Source: Rhodobium gokarnense (GTDB taxonomy: Bacteria; Pseudomonadota; Alphaproteobacteria; Rhizobiales; Rhodobiaceae). Taken from it: a stretch of DNA of 64,000 nucleotides. The stretch spans positions 444,501 through 508,500 of the forward strand of contig NZ_JAOQNS010000003.1 of NCBI RefSeq assembly GCF_025961475.1. Direction: 5' to 3'. The notes under the pieces were generated by a model that ran no database searches, was not told where the DNA came from, and worked only from the letters and a program-made list of their open reading frames with translations. Position 1 is the stretch's first letter. Every line of letters starts with the position of its first letter. Position numbers and translations under genes: made by a program. This document shows, in pieces, positions 32,721 through 40,861 of the stretch.

Positions 32721-33614
32721 TTAGCGGGCGGGGGCGTATTTGTCGGCGACCGCCTCGAACTCCTTGTTCATCACGTCCATCACCTTCGGCCGGAGCGCGC
32801 GGCCGCCGCGTTCGGCACCGAGGGCACCGCGGCCCCACGGGCCGAGCGTGTCCTGCTTGCCTTCCGCCTTGGCTTTGCGGATGGACGCGATGTGCTCGAT
32901 GATGGCCGGCCGCATGCCTTCCACCTTGTCGACCAGCGTCTCGACGCCGCCGAGGGTGTGGAAGAAGCGCGGGCCCGATGCGAACACCGGGTTGTCCTTG
33001 GACAGCTCTTCCAGGACTTCCAGGTCCTTGCGGATGATGCGCGAGACCGAGGTCAGCGGCATCACGTGGATGATGGTGCCGAAATTGGCATCGAGCGACA
33101 GGATATTGTCGGCCTGCAGGCCGTGGCACAGGAAGGCGCCGGAGACCGCCCGGCCGATTACCATGGCGACGATCGGATGGCCGGCGAGCCGGGCCTCGGC
33201 GAGCGCCAGCTGGTAGGCGCCCGTCGACTTGTTCATGCCGAAGATTTCCTCGACCTTGCCGGGGCCGTTGCCCGGGGTGTCGACGATGAGGACCAGGGCC
33301 CGCTTTTCGTCCAGCGGCTTGTCCTTGTCGGCTTCCATCGAGGCATAGACGGACTGGGCCATCTTGTAGCCCTCCTCCATGCCGATGACGCCGGCATAGA
33401 CGACCGGGAACCGTTCGTTGAACGACATGCCGTCGCTGGCGATGATGGTGACTTCCTTGCCGTCGAGCTTGGCCGTGCCGACCGCGGCGCCGGGGCCGTA
33501 GTCGTCATCGGCGATGGTCTTGCCACCGACGGTGTTTTCTTCAAAGGTGCCCGGATCGACGATCATCTCGATCGCCTCCCGGCCCTTGCCCATCATGGTT
33601 TCTTGCGCTTCCAT
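32721..33614 (-). CDS. madD: Malonate decarboxylase carboxyltransferase subunit MadD
   Basis: 297 residues, crotonase-fold carboxyltransferase subunit homologous to the gamma (MdcE) chain. It contains ALVLIVDTPGNGPGKVEEIFG and GRAVSGAFLCHGLQADNI, the latter shaping an oxyanion hole. With MadC it takes CO2 from malonyl-ACP and gives it to biotin on MadF. AGGAGA lies before the start. It follows madC by 33 bases. Confidence 0.9.
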   Translation of the reverse strand: MEAQETMMGKGREAIEMIVDPGTFEENTVGGKTIADDDYGPGAAVGTAKLDGKEVTIIASDGMSFNERFPVVYAGVIGMEEGYKMAQSVYASMEADKDKPLDEKRALVLIVDTPGNGPGKVEEIFGMNKSTGAYQLALAEARLAGHPIVAMVIGRAVSGAFLCHGLQADNILSLDANFGTIIHVMPLTSVSRIIRKDLEVLEELSKDNPVFASGPRFFHTLGGVETLVDKVEGMRPAIIEHIASIRKAKAEGKQDTLGPWGRGALGAERGGRALRPKVMDVMNKEFEAVADKYAPAR

Positions 33615-33647
33615 GACTGTCTCCTGAAATTGACTTGTTGAACGTGC

Positions 33648-34604
33648 CTAGACCTGAAGGCGCTTGACCTGGCCGAGGAAGGCCGCCAGCGGCATGTCGG
33701 TCAGCGAGGCCGGGTTGTCGTTGCCGGCCTTGGCCCAAACGTCGCGGGCGTCCTGCGGATGCATTTCTGCGGCAAGAGCGACGCCGCGGATCTGCCGTTC
33801 AACGGTTTCGGGCGAGCCGACCCGGCGCATCTCTTCAAAGTCCGCGACCGGCAGCGGGGCGAGGTCGGCGACCTTCTCGCGGAACGCCGCGATGGTGTCG
33901 GCGACCAGGAAGTTGGCGTCCCCGATGATGTATTTGTGCCGTCCGCCGGTGGTGCGGAAGACGAGGGCGCGGTCGGAGCTGTCGAACTCCTCCTTGCCCA
34001 TCTCCTGCTCGATGACTTCCGGACCGGTGAGGCCGAGGCGACCGAACTCGCTCATGATGATGACGTCCGTCGCCGCGGCGACGAAGCCCATGCCGCCGAA
34101 GCAGCCGACCTTGGAGCCGATGAGGGAGATCACCGGAACCTTGCCGCGGGCCTTCTGGAACAGGTCCATGACCTCGGCGTGGGCGAGCAGGCCGGCATTG
34201 GATTCGTGCAGCCGCACGCCGCCGGTCTCGAACGAGATCACCACGATCGGCTTTTCCTCGTCGGAAAGGTCCGGATAGTCGGCGACCAGCTTGTCGTGGA
34301 AGTCGATGGCCAGCTTGATGGTGTTGGCCATCTTGGCGCCGCTGACCTCGCCGATCGAGCCGCCGATGAAGCGACCTTCCTGGGAGACCACGAAGACCGG
34401 GGTCTTGCCGATCTTGCCGACGCCGCAGACGATGCCGTCGTCGAATTCCACGGCATCGCCGAGCAGCACCAGGTGCGGGCTCGACAGCCGGTCGAACGGG
34501 CCGGCCAGCTCGGTGAACGTGCCGTCGTCTACGATGCCGAGGGCGCGCTCGCGCGCATTCGACTCGAGGAAGCTGTGCTCCTGCAGATCATTCCATTTGG
34601 ACAT
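33648..34604 (-). CDS. madC: Malonate decarboxylase carboxyltransferase subunit MadC
   Basis: 318 residues, the beta (MdcD-like) partner of MadD. It opens with SFLESNARERALGIVDDGTFTELAGPF and has the crotonase-fold core SFETGGVRLHESNAGLLAHAE and GSKVGCFGGMGFVAAATDV. It acts in the cytoplasm on malonyl-thioester bound to the carrier protein. It is tightly packed between madE (11-base gap) and madD. Confidence 0.9.
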   Translation of the reverse strand: MSKWNDLQEHSFLESNARERALGIVDDGTFTELAGPFDRLSSPHLVLLGDAVEFDDGIVCGVGKIGKTPVFVVSQEGRFIGGSIGEVSGAKMANTIKLAIDFHDKLVADYPDLSDEEKPIVVISFETGGVRLHESNAGLLAHAEVMDLFQKARGKVPVISLIGSKVGCFGGMGFVAAATDVIIMSEFGRLGLTGPEVIEQEMGKEEFDSSDRALVFRTTGGRHKYIIGDANFLVADTIAAFREKVADLAPLPVADFEEMRRVGSPETVERQIRGVALAAEMHPQDARDVWAKAGNDNPASLTDMPLAAFLGQVKRLQV

Positions 34605-34615
34605 GATGAACCTCC

Positions 34616-34933
34616 TTAGTCCGTCGTTGCCTGGCTAAAGGCCTGACGCAGGCGCAGAAGCACGACGGCCGGCGTAGCGTTGTTGTCGTTGATCTCGATC
34701 CGGGTGTCGGAAAGGGCCGTCTCGCTGACGAATTTTTCCAGGACCCGCTTCCACAGATCGTCGAAGCCGGTGACCGGGGTGACGATGCGTACCGAGACGC
34801 CGCCTTCCAGGTCCTTCGGTTCCATCAACACTTCCATGTCGCTCGACCCGACGACGCCGGTATGGGTCGGCACGTCGATCTTCATGGTTCCGGTGTTGAG
34901 CTTGATGTCGAATTCAACTGTGTGAAGTGCCAT
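34616..34933 (-). CDS. madE: Malonate decarboxylase acyl carrier protein (MadE)
   Basis: 105 residues, MdcC/MadE (delta subunit) family. The dephospho-CoA-type prosthetic group is expected on serine in VVGSSDMEVLMEP (Ser30 by alignment to the known MdcC site). Malonyl and acetyl groups ride on its thiol. It is unrelated to fatty-acid ACP. The gene lies between madA and madC, as in Malonomonas. Confidence 0.9.
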   Translation of the reverse strand: MALHTVEFDIKLNTGTMKIDVPTHTGVVGSSDMEVLMEPKDLEGGVSVRIVTPVTGFDDLWKRVLEKFVSETALSDTRIEINDNNATPAVVLLRLRQAFSQATTD

Positions 34934-34948
34934 GACCTCAGATCTCCA

Positions 34949-36631
34949 TTACCAGTTGCGGAAGCGCGAGGGCGGGTTGTAGAGACCGTTCGACCAGGTC
35001 ACGAGGTCCTTCACGCTCTTGGCGGCGAGCATCGCGCGGGTGGCCCGCGACGGGTCGACGCCGAGGTCGTCCGGGGTCTTGACGATGTTGGCTTCGCGCA
35101 GCCGCTTCGTTTCTTCCGGCTTGGCCTGCAAGCCGATGTCGGTGTAGCCGGCAACCGCGCGGATGGCCGCCATGCGGCTGTCCAGATCCGGGCACCGGTT
35201 GAGGTAGGCGATGCCTTCCTCGGTGACGATGTGGGTGAGGTCGTCGCCGTAGATCATCACCGGCGGCAGGTCGAGATTGGCGTTCTCGGCCAGCTTCCAG
35301 GCGTCGAGCTTGTCGACGAACACCGGCTGGCGTCCCTCGCCGAAGGTCTCGACGCCCTGCACCACCAGGCGCTTGCCGCGCGGCATGGTGCCGAGCTGCT
35401 GGTCGAGGCTCGGCAGTTCCTGGCCGCACTTCAGCCAGGCACCGGTCGAGTGACGCCGGCCCTTGGCATCGCAGCCCATGTTCGGGGCACCGCCGAAGCC
35501 GGCGACGCGGCTGGCGGTCGCGGTCGACGAGTTGCCGTATTTGTCGATCTGCAGCGTGCCGCCGATGAACATGTCGAGGGCGTAGTGGCCGGCGGTCTGG
35601 GCGAAGGCGCGGTTGGAGCGCAGCGTGCCGTCCGGGCCGATGAAGAAGACGTCCGGGCGCGAGGCCACATACTCTTCCATGCCCAATTCACCGCCGAAGC
35701 AGTGGATGGTGTCGACCCAGTCCGTCTCGATCGCCGGGATCATCGTCGGATGCGGGTTGAGGATCATGTGGGTGCAGACCTTGCCCTTCAGCCCCAGCTC
35801 CTCGCCATAGGTCGGCAGCAGCAGCTCGATCGCCGAGGTCAGGAAGCCGATGCCGTGGTTCATGCTGGTGACGCCGTACTCGGCGTAGATGCCCTTCAGG
35901 CACAGCATGGCCAGCAGGATCTGGTTGTCGGTGATGAGGCCCGGGTCGCGGGTGAACAGCGGTTCCACGAAGAACGGCTTGGGAGACTGGATGACCGCGT
36001 CGACCCAGTCGCCGGGGATATCGACCCGCGGCAGTTCGTCGACGATCTCGTTGACCTGGGCAACGACGATGCCCTGGCGGAACTTGGTCGCCTCGACGAT
36101 GGTCGGCGTGTCTTCGGTGTTGAAGCCGGTGTAGAGGTTGCCGTTGCGGTCGGCCTTGAAGGCGCAGATCAGCGAGACCCGCGGCGTCAGGTCGAGGAAG
36201 TAGCGGCCGAACAGCTCCAGATAGGTGTGGATGGCGCCGAGCTGCAGCTTGCCTTCGGATATGAACTTCGCGACACGGCCGGCCTGCGGGCCGCCGAAGG
36301 CGAAGTCGAGCTTCTTGGCGATGCCGTTCTCGAACAGGTCGAGATGGGATGCCAGCGGCACCGCCGACTGGACCATGTGCAGGTCGTGGATCTTCGAGCG
36401 GTCGACCTTGTTGAGGCTCTCCGCCAGGAAGTCCGCCTGCTTCTGGTTGTTGCCTTCGATGTTGACGATATCGCCAGCGCGGATCACAGCTTCCAGCAGC
36501 GCTACCGTATTTTCTGAGCTGACTTCCTTGCCGGCCCCGAATAGCGGGGCGGCTGCTTCCAGCCGCGCTGCCGTATCCGCGGCGCGCTGGTTCCGTTTTT
36601 TGCGGGTTTCATCGTTGGACATTTGCGCCAT
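34949..36631 (-). CDS. madA: Acetyl-ACP:malonate ACP transferase (MadA, alpha subunit)
   Basis: 560 residues, homologous to MdcA and to family I CoA-transferases. It exchanges the acetyl group on the carrier protein for malonate. Recognisable blocks are KIHDLHMVQSAVPLASHLDLF, a long conserved middle around MNHGIGFLTSAIELLLPTYG, and GFGGAPNMGCDAKGRRHSTGAW near residue 395. An AGGAGG precedes the start very closely; the ATG three codons on is an alternative. It sits between birA and madE. Confidence 0.92.
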   Translation of the reverse strand: MAQMSNDETRKKRNQRAADTAARLEAAAPLFGAGKEVSSENTVALLEAVIRAGDIVNIEGNNQKQADFLAESLNKVDRSKIHDLHMVQSAVPLASHLDLFENGIAKKLDFAFGGPQAGRVAKFISEGKLQLGAIHTYLELFGRYFLDLTPRVSLICAFKADRNGNLYTGFNTEDTPTIVEATKFRQGIVVAQVNEIVDELPRVDIPGDWVDAVIQSPKPFFVEPLFTRDPGLITDNQILLAMLCLKGIYAEYGVTSMNHGIGFLTSAIELLLPTYGEELGLKGKVCTHMILNPHPTMIPAIETDWVDTIHCFGGELGMEEYVASRPDVFFIGPDGTLRSNRAFAQTAGHYALDMFIGGTLQIDKYGNSSTATASRVAGFGGAPNMGCDAKGRRHSTGAWLKCGQELPSLDQQLGTMPRGKRLVVQGVETFGEGRQPVFVDKLDAWKLAENANLDLPPVMIYGDDLTHIVTEEGIAYLNRCPDLDSRMAAIRAVAGYTDIGLQAKPEETKRLREANIVKTPDDLGVDPSRATRAMLAAKSVKDLVTWSNGLYNPPSRFRNW

Positions 36632-36663
36632 TTACCTCCTAAAGAACGGGGTGTTCTTTACTT

Positions 36664-37509
36664 TCAGTTTCGCGTCTTCTCGGAAGCGACCGATGAAGAA
36701 CACGTCTCGCCAAAAATGTAGTTGTGAATGCTTCCCTCTTCGGTGCGAATGCTAAGGCTGCCGTCATCGCCGAGCGCGATCGCCGTGCCCGAGCGCCGCT
36801 CCTGCGGCGTCGTCACGATGATCGGGCGCCCGAGCGTGCACGAGCGGCGGATCCAGTCCCGCCGGATCGGCTGGAACCCATCGCGCTCCCACTGAGCGAG
36901 ACGGTGCTCGAGCCGATCCAGCAGAAGACCGAGGACTGTCTGACGGTCGACGGCGCGCTTCGCTTCGGCCTCGATGGAGGTCGCGATGGAGCGCAGGCCG
37001 TCGGGAAATTGGTCCGGCGTCTGGCTGACATTGATGCCGATGCCGGCGATGATGTGGTCGACGTCGCCGTCCGGCGTCGTCACGAGTTCGCAGAGAATGC
37101 CGCAGAGCTTGCGTTCGCCGACCATGATGTCGTTCGGCCATTTGATCTCGGCGGCAACGCCGGACGCCGCTTCGATGGCGTCGGCAACGGCGACCGCGAT
37201 CACCAGAGTTGCCTGCGACATGCATTCGATAGAGATCCGGGGCCGCAACAGGACCGACAGGCTGAGGCCGGTTCCGGGAGCCGAGTACCAGACCCGCTCC
37301 TCCTTGCCGCGGCCGGCCGTCTGGTGGTCGGCGACGACCACCGTTCCGGCCTCCGCCCGCCTCCCGGCCAGGTTGGCCAGGAGGCGGTTCGTGGAGTCGA
37401 CCTCCGGCAGGTAGAAGACCACGCGACCGATCCGACCGTCCTGCCGTTCGAGCCTAGAGAGGCGGGGGAGGGAGCGACGGCATTCGGGCACAGGATGGGA
37501 GGAAGACAT
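36664..37509 (-). CDS. birA: Biotin-protein ligase (BirA catalytic type)
   Basis: 281 residues with the biotin ligase domain: FYLPEVDSTNRLL, the adenylate loop GRGKEERVWYSAPGTGLSLSV (a variant of GRGRRGR-W), and KWPNDIMVGERKLCGIL, followed by an SH3-like C-terminal domain. There is no DNA-binding N-terminus, so it is not a repressor. It probably biotinylates MadF, and perhaps MmdC. A ligase gene lodged between madB and madA is an insertion relative to the Malonomonas order and suggests a dedicated enzyme. Confidence 0.88.
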   Translation of the reverse strand: MSSSHPVPECRRSLPRLSRLERQDGRIGRVVFYLPEVDSTNRLLANLAGRRAEAGTVVVADHQTAGRGKEERVWYSAPGTGLSLSVLLRPRISIECMSQATLVIAVAVADAIEAASGVAAEIKWPNDIMVGERKLCGILCELVTTPDGDVDHIIAGIGINVSQTPDQFPDGLRSIATSIEAEAKRAVDRQTVLGLLLDRLEHRLAQWERDGFQPIRRDWIRRSCTLGRPIIVTTPQERRSGTAIALGDDGSLSIRTEEGSIHNYIFGETCSSSVASEKTRN

Positions 37510-37536
37510 CGGTGCTGGCCTTCTACCTGGGGAGCT

Positions 37537-38745
37537 CTACTGCACGAGGCCGATCGTCGAGGCGAAGACGCCGACGGCGATCGCGGAGACGATGACGCCA
37601 CAGATCGAGGCGCCCATCGCGAGCGGCATGATCATCGCGTAGGGGCTGGCGGCGAACGCCTCGCGCTGCGCGATCTTGGCGGTGGAGGGCATGCAGGAGA
37701 CGCCCGCAATGCCGATCACCGGGTTGTAGTTGCCCTTCGACAGCCACCACACCAGCCAGCCGCCGCCGATGCCGCCGAGGGCGGACACGGCAAGCGCCGT
37801 GATGCCGAGGACGACGAGGAGACCGACGCGCGGGTCGAGCAGGGTGCCGGCTTCGCACAGGACGCCGAGGACCAGGCCCAGGAACAGGGTCGAGCCGTAG
37901 GTGATGGTGTGCTCAAGCAGCTTCTGGTAGGGCTCGATCTCCGCTTCCTTGATGGCGACGCCGAGGAAGAAGGACAGGATCAGCGGGGTCGCGACCGGCA
38001 GCAGCAGGCACAGCAGGCCAGCGGCGACGCAGGTGAAGATGAACTTGGCCTTCAGCGACACGTCCGGGAAGTCGAAGTCGACCTCGATCCCGCGATATTC
38101 TTCCTTGATCAGCCAGCGCACGATGTACGGATAGCCGGCATAGGTCAGCGACAGGTAGAGATAGGCGATGATCGAGATCGGGACGAACAGCTCCTTGGCC
38201 ATGATCAGCGAGCCGAACAGGACCATCGGGCCGTCGGCGCCGCCGATCGTGCCGACGGCGGCCGCCTGCGACGGGGTCAGGCCCATATAGTAGCCGATGA
38301 CCAGCGTCACGAAGGTGCCGAGCTCCGCGCACACCGCCACGGTGATCGAGGCCCAGGGCCGTGCCAGGATGAACGAGATGTCCGCCATCGTGCCGATGCC
38401 CATGAACAACAGGCACGCGACCAGCGAGTTGACGAAGGTGAAGTTGTAGATCGGCTGCAGGAAGTTGATCTGCATGATGTCGATCAGCGCGTTCGGCTCC
38501 GAGACCATCGGCGCGATCACGAGGGTGCCGATCTTGCCGGCTTCCAGCACCATGACGCCGGCGTTCACCGCCATCATGCCGAGGCCCATGGGGACCATGA
38601 TCAGCGGTTCGAGCGTGCGCTTGAAGCCGAGATAGGCAAGGCAGAAGCCGAGGCCGATGAAGGCGATGCGGGCGATCGCGATGACCGGATCCTGGATGAA
38701 GAGGGTCCCGATGCCGGGAAAGATACTGAAGAGTTGCTCAAACAT
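37537..38745 (-). CDS. madB: Na+-transporting carboxybiotin decarboxylase MadB
   Basis: 402 residues, nine or more hydrophobic segments, OadB family. The motif GTIGGADGPMVLFG carries the essential Asp at residue 171. It decarboxylates carboxy-biotin on MadF and exports Na+, conserving the energy of malonate decarboxylation. It shares the fold of MmdB elsewhere in this window, so the cell has two such pumps. A 38-residue membrane peptide gene lies just upstream. Confidence 0.92.
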   Translation of the reverse strand: MFEQLFSIFPGIGTLFIQDPVIAIARIAFIGLGFCLAYLGFKRTLEPLIMVPMGLGMMAVNAGVMVLEAGKIGTLVIAPMVSEPNALIDIMQINFLQPIYNFTFVNSLVACLLFMGIGTMADISFILARPWASITVAVCAELGTFVTLVIGYYMGLTPSQAAAVGTIGGADGPMVLFGSLIMAKELFVPISIIAYLYLSLTYAGYPYIVRWLIKEEYRGIEVDFDFPDVSLKAKFIFTCVAAGLLCLLLPVATPLILSFFLGVAIKEAEIEPYQKLLEHTITYGSTLFLGLVLGVLCEAGTLLDPRVGLLVVLGITALAVSALGGIGGGWLVWWLSKGNYNPVIGIAGVSCMPSTAKIAQREAFAASPYAMIMPLAMGASICGVIVSAIAVGVFASTIGLVQ

Positions 38746-38759
38746 CTTGGTTCATCCCG

Positions 38760-38876
38760 TCATGCATCGGAAGGTGTGGAGAGGAATTTGGAAATTCCGA
38801 CGATGACCGCGATAACAAGAAACGCGATCGCTGCAGTAATCAGATACGCTAACCCTGCGTAGACTATGATGTTCAT
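38760..38876 (-). CDS. 38-residue single-helix membrane peptide
   Basis: An ATG at 38876 preceded by GAGGT opens a frame of 38 residues: a short N-terminus, one transmembrane helix (about residues 6-28, Ala/Ile/Val-rich) and a short polar C-terminus. It lies between madG (7 bases) and madB (14 bases), in phase with operon packing. OadG-type subunits of related pumps also have a single N-terminal helix, so this may be a minimal MadB partner. I know no named homologue. Short length makes a chance frame possible, but the ribosome site and the spacing argue for a gene. Confidence 0.65.
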   Translation of the reverse strand: MNIIVYAGLAYLITAAIAFLVIAVIVGISKFLSTPSDA

Positions 38877-38883
38877 GTCGACC

Positions 38884-39840
38884 TCAAAGGGCTGGAGCGC
38901 CGTCGGGCGTGTGGACGACGGCTATCGGTGACGGCAGATGCCCGCCGAGGAGGGCATCGACGCCGACGGTGATGGCCAGCAGATCGGCTGATCCGCCGGG
39001 ACTGATGTTGCGGGCGATGCATTCGGCATCGAGCGCGGCGATGGCGGCCATGCCCTCGTCACTCATCGCCCCGCCGAGATCGAGGATGCGGCGTGCCGCC
39101 TCCCGGACGAAGTCGAGTGCCGAGAGGCCACCGCGCCACAGGACGGTGGTGTCTTCGGTCGTCGACATCAGCGAAATCAATGTGTGGAGGAGCAGGGTCG
39201 GCAGGGATGCGGCCCGTTCCCGGGCCGATCGCAGCGCCGGAAGGCCGGCGGCGCGGACAGTTGGAAAGCCCGCTTCGACCTCTCCGCGGATGCCGAGGAC
39301 ACCGTACCGGCGAAAGAGTTTCTCGCCGGCCGTCTTGGGGTCCTCATCGCCCAGCGTTCCGAGTTCGCGTTGGCAAAGCCCTTGGGTCATGGATGCCGTC
39401 AGGTCGAACAGCTCGTCCGCGTCGGCAAGTGGCCGATCGCGCATCACCAGTCCCGCGACACCCGACAGGATGCCGGCCGAGAACAGCAGTCCACGCTGGG
39501 TATTGATCCCGTTCGTCGCCGCCAGGAGACGCCGCTCGTAGCGTGACCCGATCCCGCGGATGACGGGAAGCAGCGCCTGTTCGGCACCGAAATGGGCCAG
39601 CCCGGCTTGCGCGCACTGATAGAGGCAGGGCGCGATCGCCGCCGACGAGACCATGAAGGTCTGCAGGTTCATGTCCCGATGGGCGCCGTTGGAACGCGGC
39701 GTCACGAGACCCGGCTTGGGATGCGTGGAGAGTTCGAGGAGAGTTCCGGTGAGAAACGCGCTACCGATGAACCAGGCGGCCGATTCCGGCCAAACATCAG
39801 GGGTCTGGTCCAGACCGATATGCCGTACAGCGTGATTCAT
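38884..39840 (-). CDS. madG: Triphosphoribosyl-dephospho-CoA synthase (MadG, CitG/MdcB-like)
   Basis: 318 residues, CitG family. It makes the activated prosthetic-group precursor from ATP and dephospho-CoA; MadK then attaches it to MadE. Motifs include THPKPGLVTPRSNGAHRDM (about 37-56), NGINTQRGLLFSAG and the C-terminal NISPGGSADLLA. No good Shine-Dalgarno precedes the ATG, and a strong hairpin lies 30 bases upstream, so translation may be conditional. No ATG, GTG or TTG lies in frame upstream before a stop. It is first in the mad structural gene block. Confidence 0.88.
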   Translation of the reverse strand: MNHAVRHIGLDQTPDVWPESAAWFIGSAFLTGTLLELSTHPKPGLVTPRSNGAHRDMNLQTFMVSSAAIAPCLYQCAQAGLAHFGAEQALLPVIRGIGSRYERRLLAATNGINTQRGLLFSAGILSGVAGLVMRDRPLADADELFDLTASMTQGLCQRELGTLGDEDPKTAGEKLFRRYGVLGIRGEVEAGFPTVRAAGLPALRSARERAASLPTLLLHTLISLMSTTEDTTVLWRGGLSALDFVREAARRILDLGGAMSDEGMAAIAALDAECIARNISPGGSADLLAITVGVDALLGGHLPSPIAVVHTPDGAPAL

Positions 39841-40444
39841 GGGTTGATGCCCGAACCATTGATGGCGGAACGCTGCGGTCGCAGCGTCGCGCCACGGCGG
39901 AGCTTCCAGTCGGTCGTGCGCAAAGGCACGGGCCGGTCGGAAAGACCGTCATGGGTTCACCAGCACGAAAGCACTGAATCACGTGGTGTCGAAGGTTGTA
40001 GGACCACGTCGTCAGGAGGATCCGACGACTATCGTCCCTCACTAGATCACACGCCCTGCAAGCAGAGCTAGGTATCGCTGCGGTGGCATTTCCGAGGCGG
40101 TCAACCCCGTAGCGATGCGACATTAGTAGTACAGACTTTGGCCGCAGTCCAGCCCGGACATTGCGATGCGTCAATCCACCCCAGAGGCACCCGTCTAATC
40201 CTTAGATTCCAATCACTTGAACCGATATATGCATACTTCATAAATAACGAAGGAAAATGAAACCGATTGCATCGGCGGGTTTCCGCCAAACCCTTTTCAA
40301 GGCCAAAAACGGGCCTGGGTCTTGGTCGTCACCAGGGGCCGGCGAGGCCCCCGTTTCGGGCGTGAATTTCCGGCGGGATATCAACGGATTCCAGGCCGCA
40401 TCGGACGGTGTCCGGCGGCCCGGCGCGTGCAGTGCAGCACCGAC
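39841..40444 (-). promoter_or_regulatory. Long untranslated leader between hutP-like gene and madG
   Basis: These 604 bases on the mad coding strand hold no credible gene. Moving from hutP towards madG they contain a GGGGCC/GGCCCC stem and a GGTTT/AAACC stem with a T5 run between them (40275-40370). An AT-rich patch with a possible promoter follows (40224-40251), then a stretch with several UAG/CAG/GAG triplets (40025-40075). A 7-bp stem (ACGTGGT/ACCACGT), two small hairpins and a perfect ACGCTGCG/CGCAGCGT stem (39870-39887) complete it. It is the likely target of the HutP-like protein, by analogy with Bacillus hut; the site itself is not identified. Confidence 0.55.
40224..40251 (-). promoter_or_regulatory. 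AT-rich promoter candidate in the mad leader
   Basis: On the minus strand TTCGTT and TATATC are spaced 16 bases apart in a 60-base AT-rich patch that stands out in GC-rich surroundings. It also contains the palindrome ATATGCATAT-like sequence around 40227-40236. If used, the mad transcript would start near 40217 with a leader of about 375 bases. Confidence 0.35.
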
Positions 40445-40861
40445 CTAGAGATGCATGACCCCGAAGCCCATCCGCTCGTGGTTGGTTTCCGGATGGAAGG
40501 CCGACTCGCCATGCGCCGCAATCGCGATCCAGCGGCCGTCGCTGACCATGGCAATCTTGAGCTTCATGCTGGATTCCGCCGCCACATGGGAACTGACGCC
40601 GTTGAGGCATTCCAGGCCGGCGTGGATGACGCCGTGGATCTCGTTGGAGCGATGCCGGATGACCTTGCTCTGCAGGGCGCAGGCGACCAGCGACTTGATG
40701 AAGCTCTTGACGACGTCTGTCCGAATCCCGCTGACGAACGTGACGCCGATCCTGAGGTGGGTGTTTTGGTATATGTAATCCTTGAATAGATCTTCTTCTT
40801 CACGACTGCTGATTGCAGCCATGATCGCAACTTTACCGATGCGGTCAGGGTTGATATCCAT
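40445..40861 (-). CDS. HutP-like RNA-binding antiterminator
   Basis: 138 residues that align along their length with Bacillus HutP (148 residues): DRIGKVAIMAAISSREEE at the N-terminus, SKVIRHRSNEIHGVIHAGLECLNGV in the middle, and GRWIAIAAHG then NHERMGFGVMHL at the end. The three metal-ligand histidines of HutP (73, 77, 138) appear to be matched by His76, His80 and His137. HutP hexamers bind L-histidine, Mg2+ and UAG-rich leader RNA to prevent termination. Here the gene precedes the mad operon across a 600-base leader, the layout hutP has with hutHUIGM. Regulation of malonate genes is inferred, and the effector may differ. Confidence 0.85.
   Translation of the reverse strand: MDINPDRIGKVAIMAAISSREEEDLFKDYIYQNTHLRIGVTFVSGIRTDVVKSFIKSLVACALQSKVIRHRSNEIHGVIHAGLECLNGVSSHVAAESSMKLKIAMVSDGRWIAIAAHGESAFHPETNHERMGFGVMHL

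Noticed and set aside
39797-40174. 125-residue open frame in the mad leader and overlapping madG
   Set aside because: No ribosome binding site, no recognisable domain, and it runs through hairpins and into madG in another frame.
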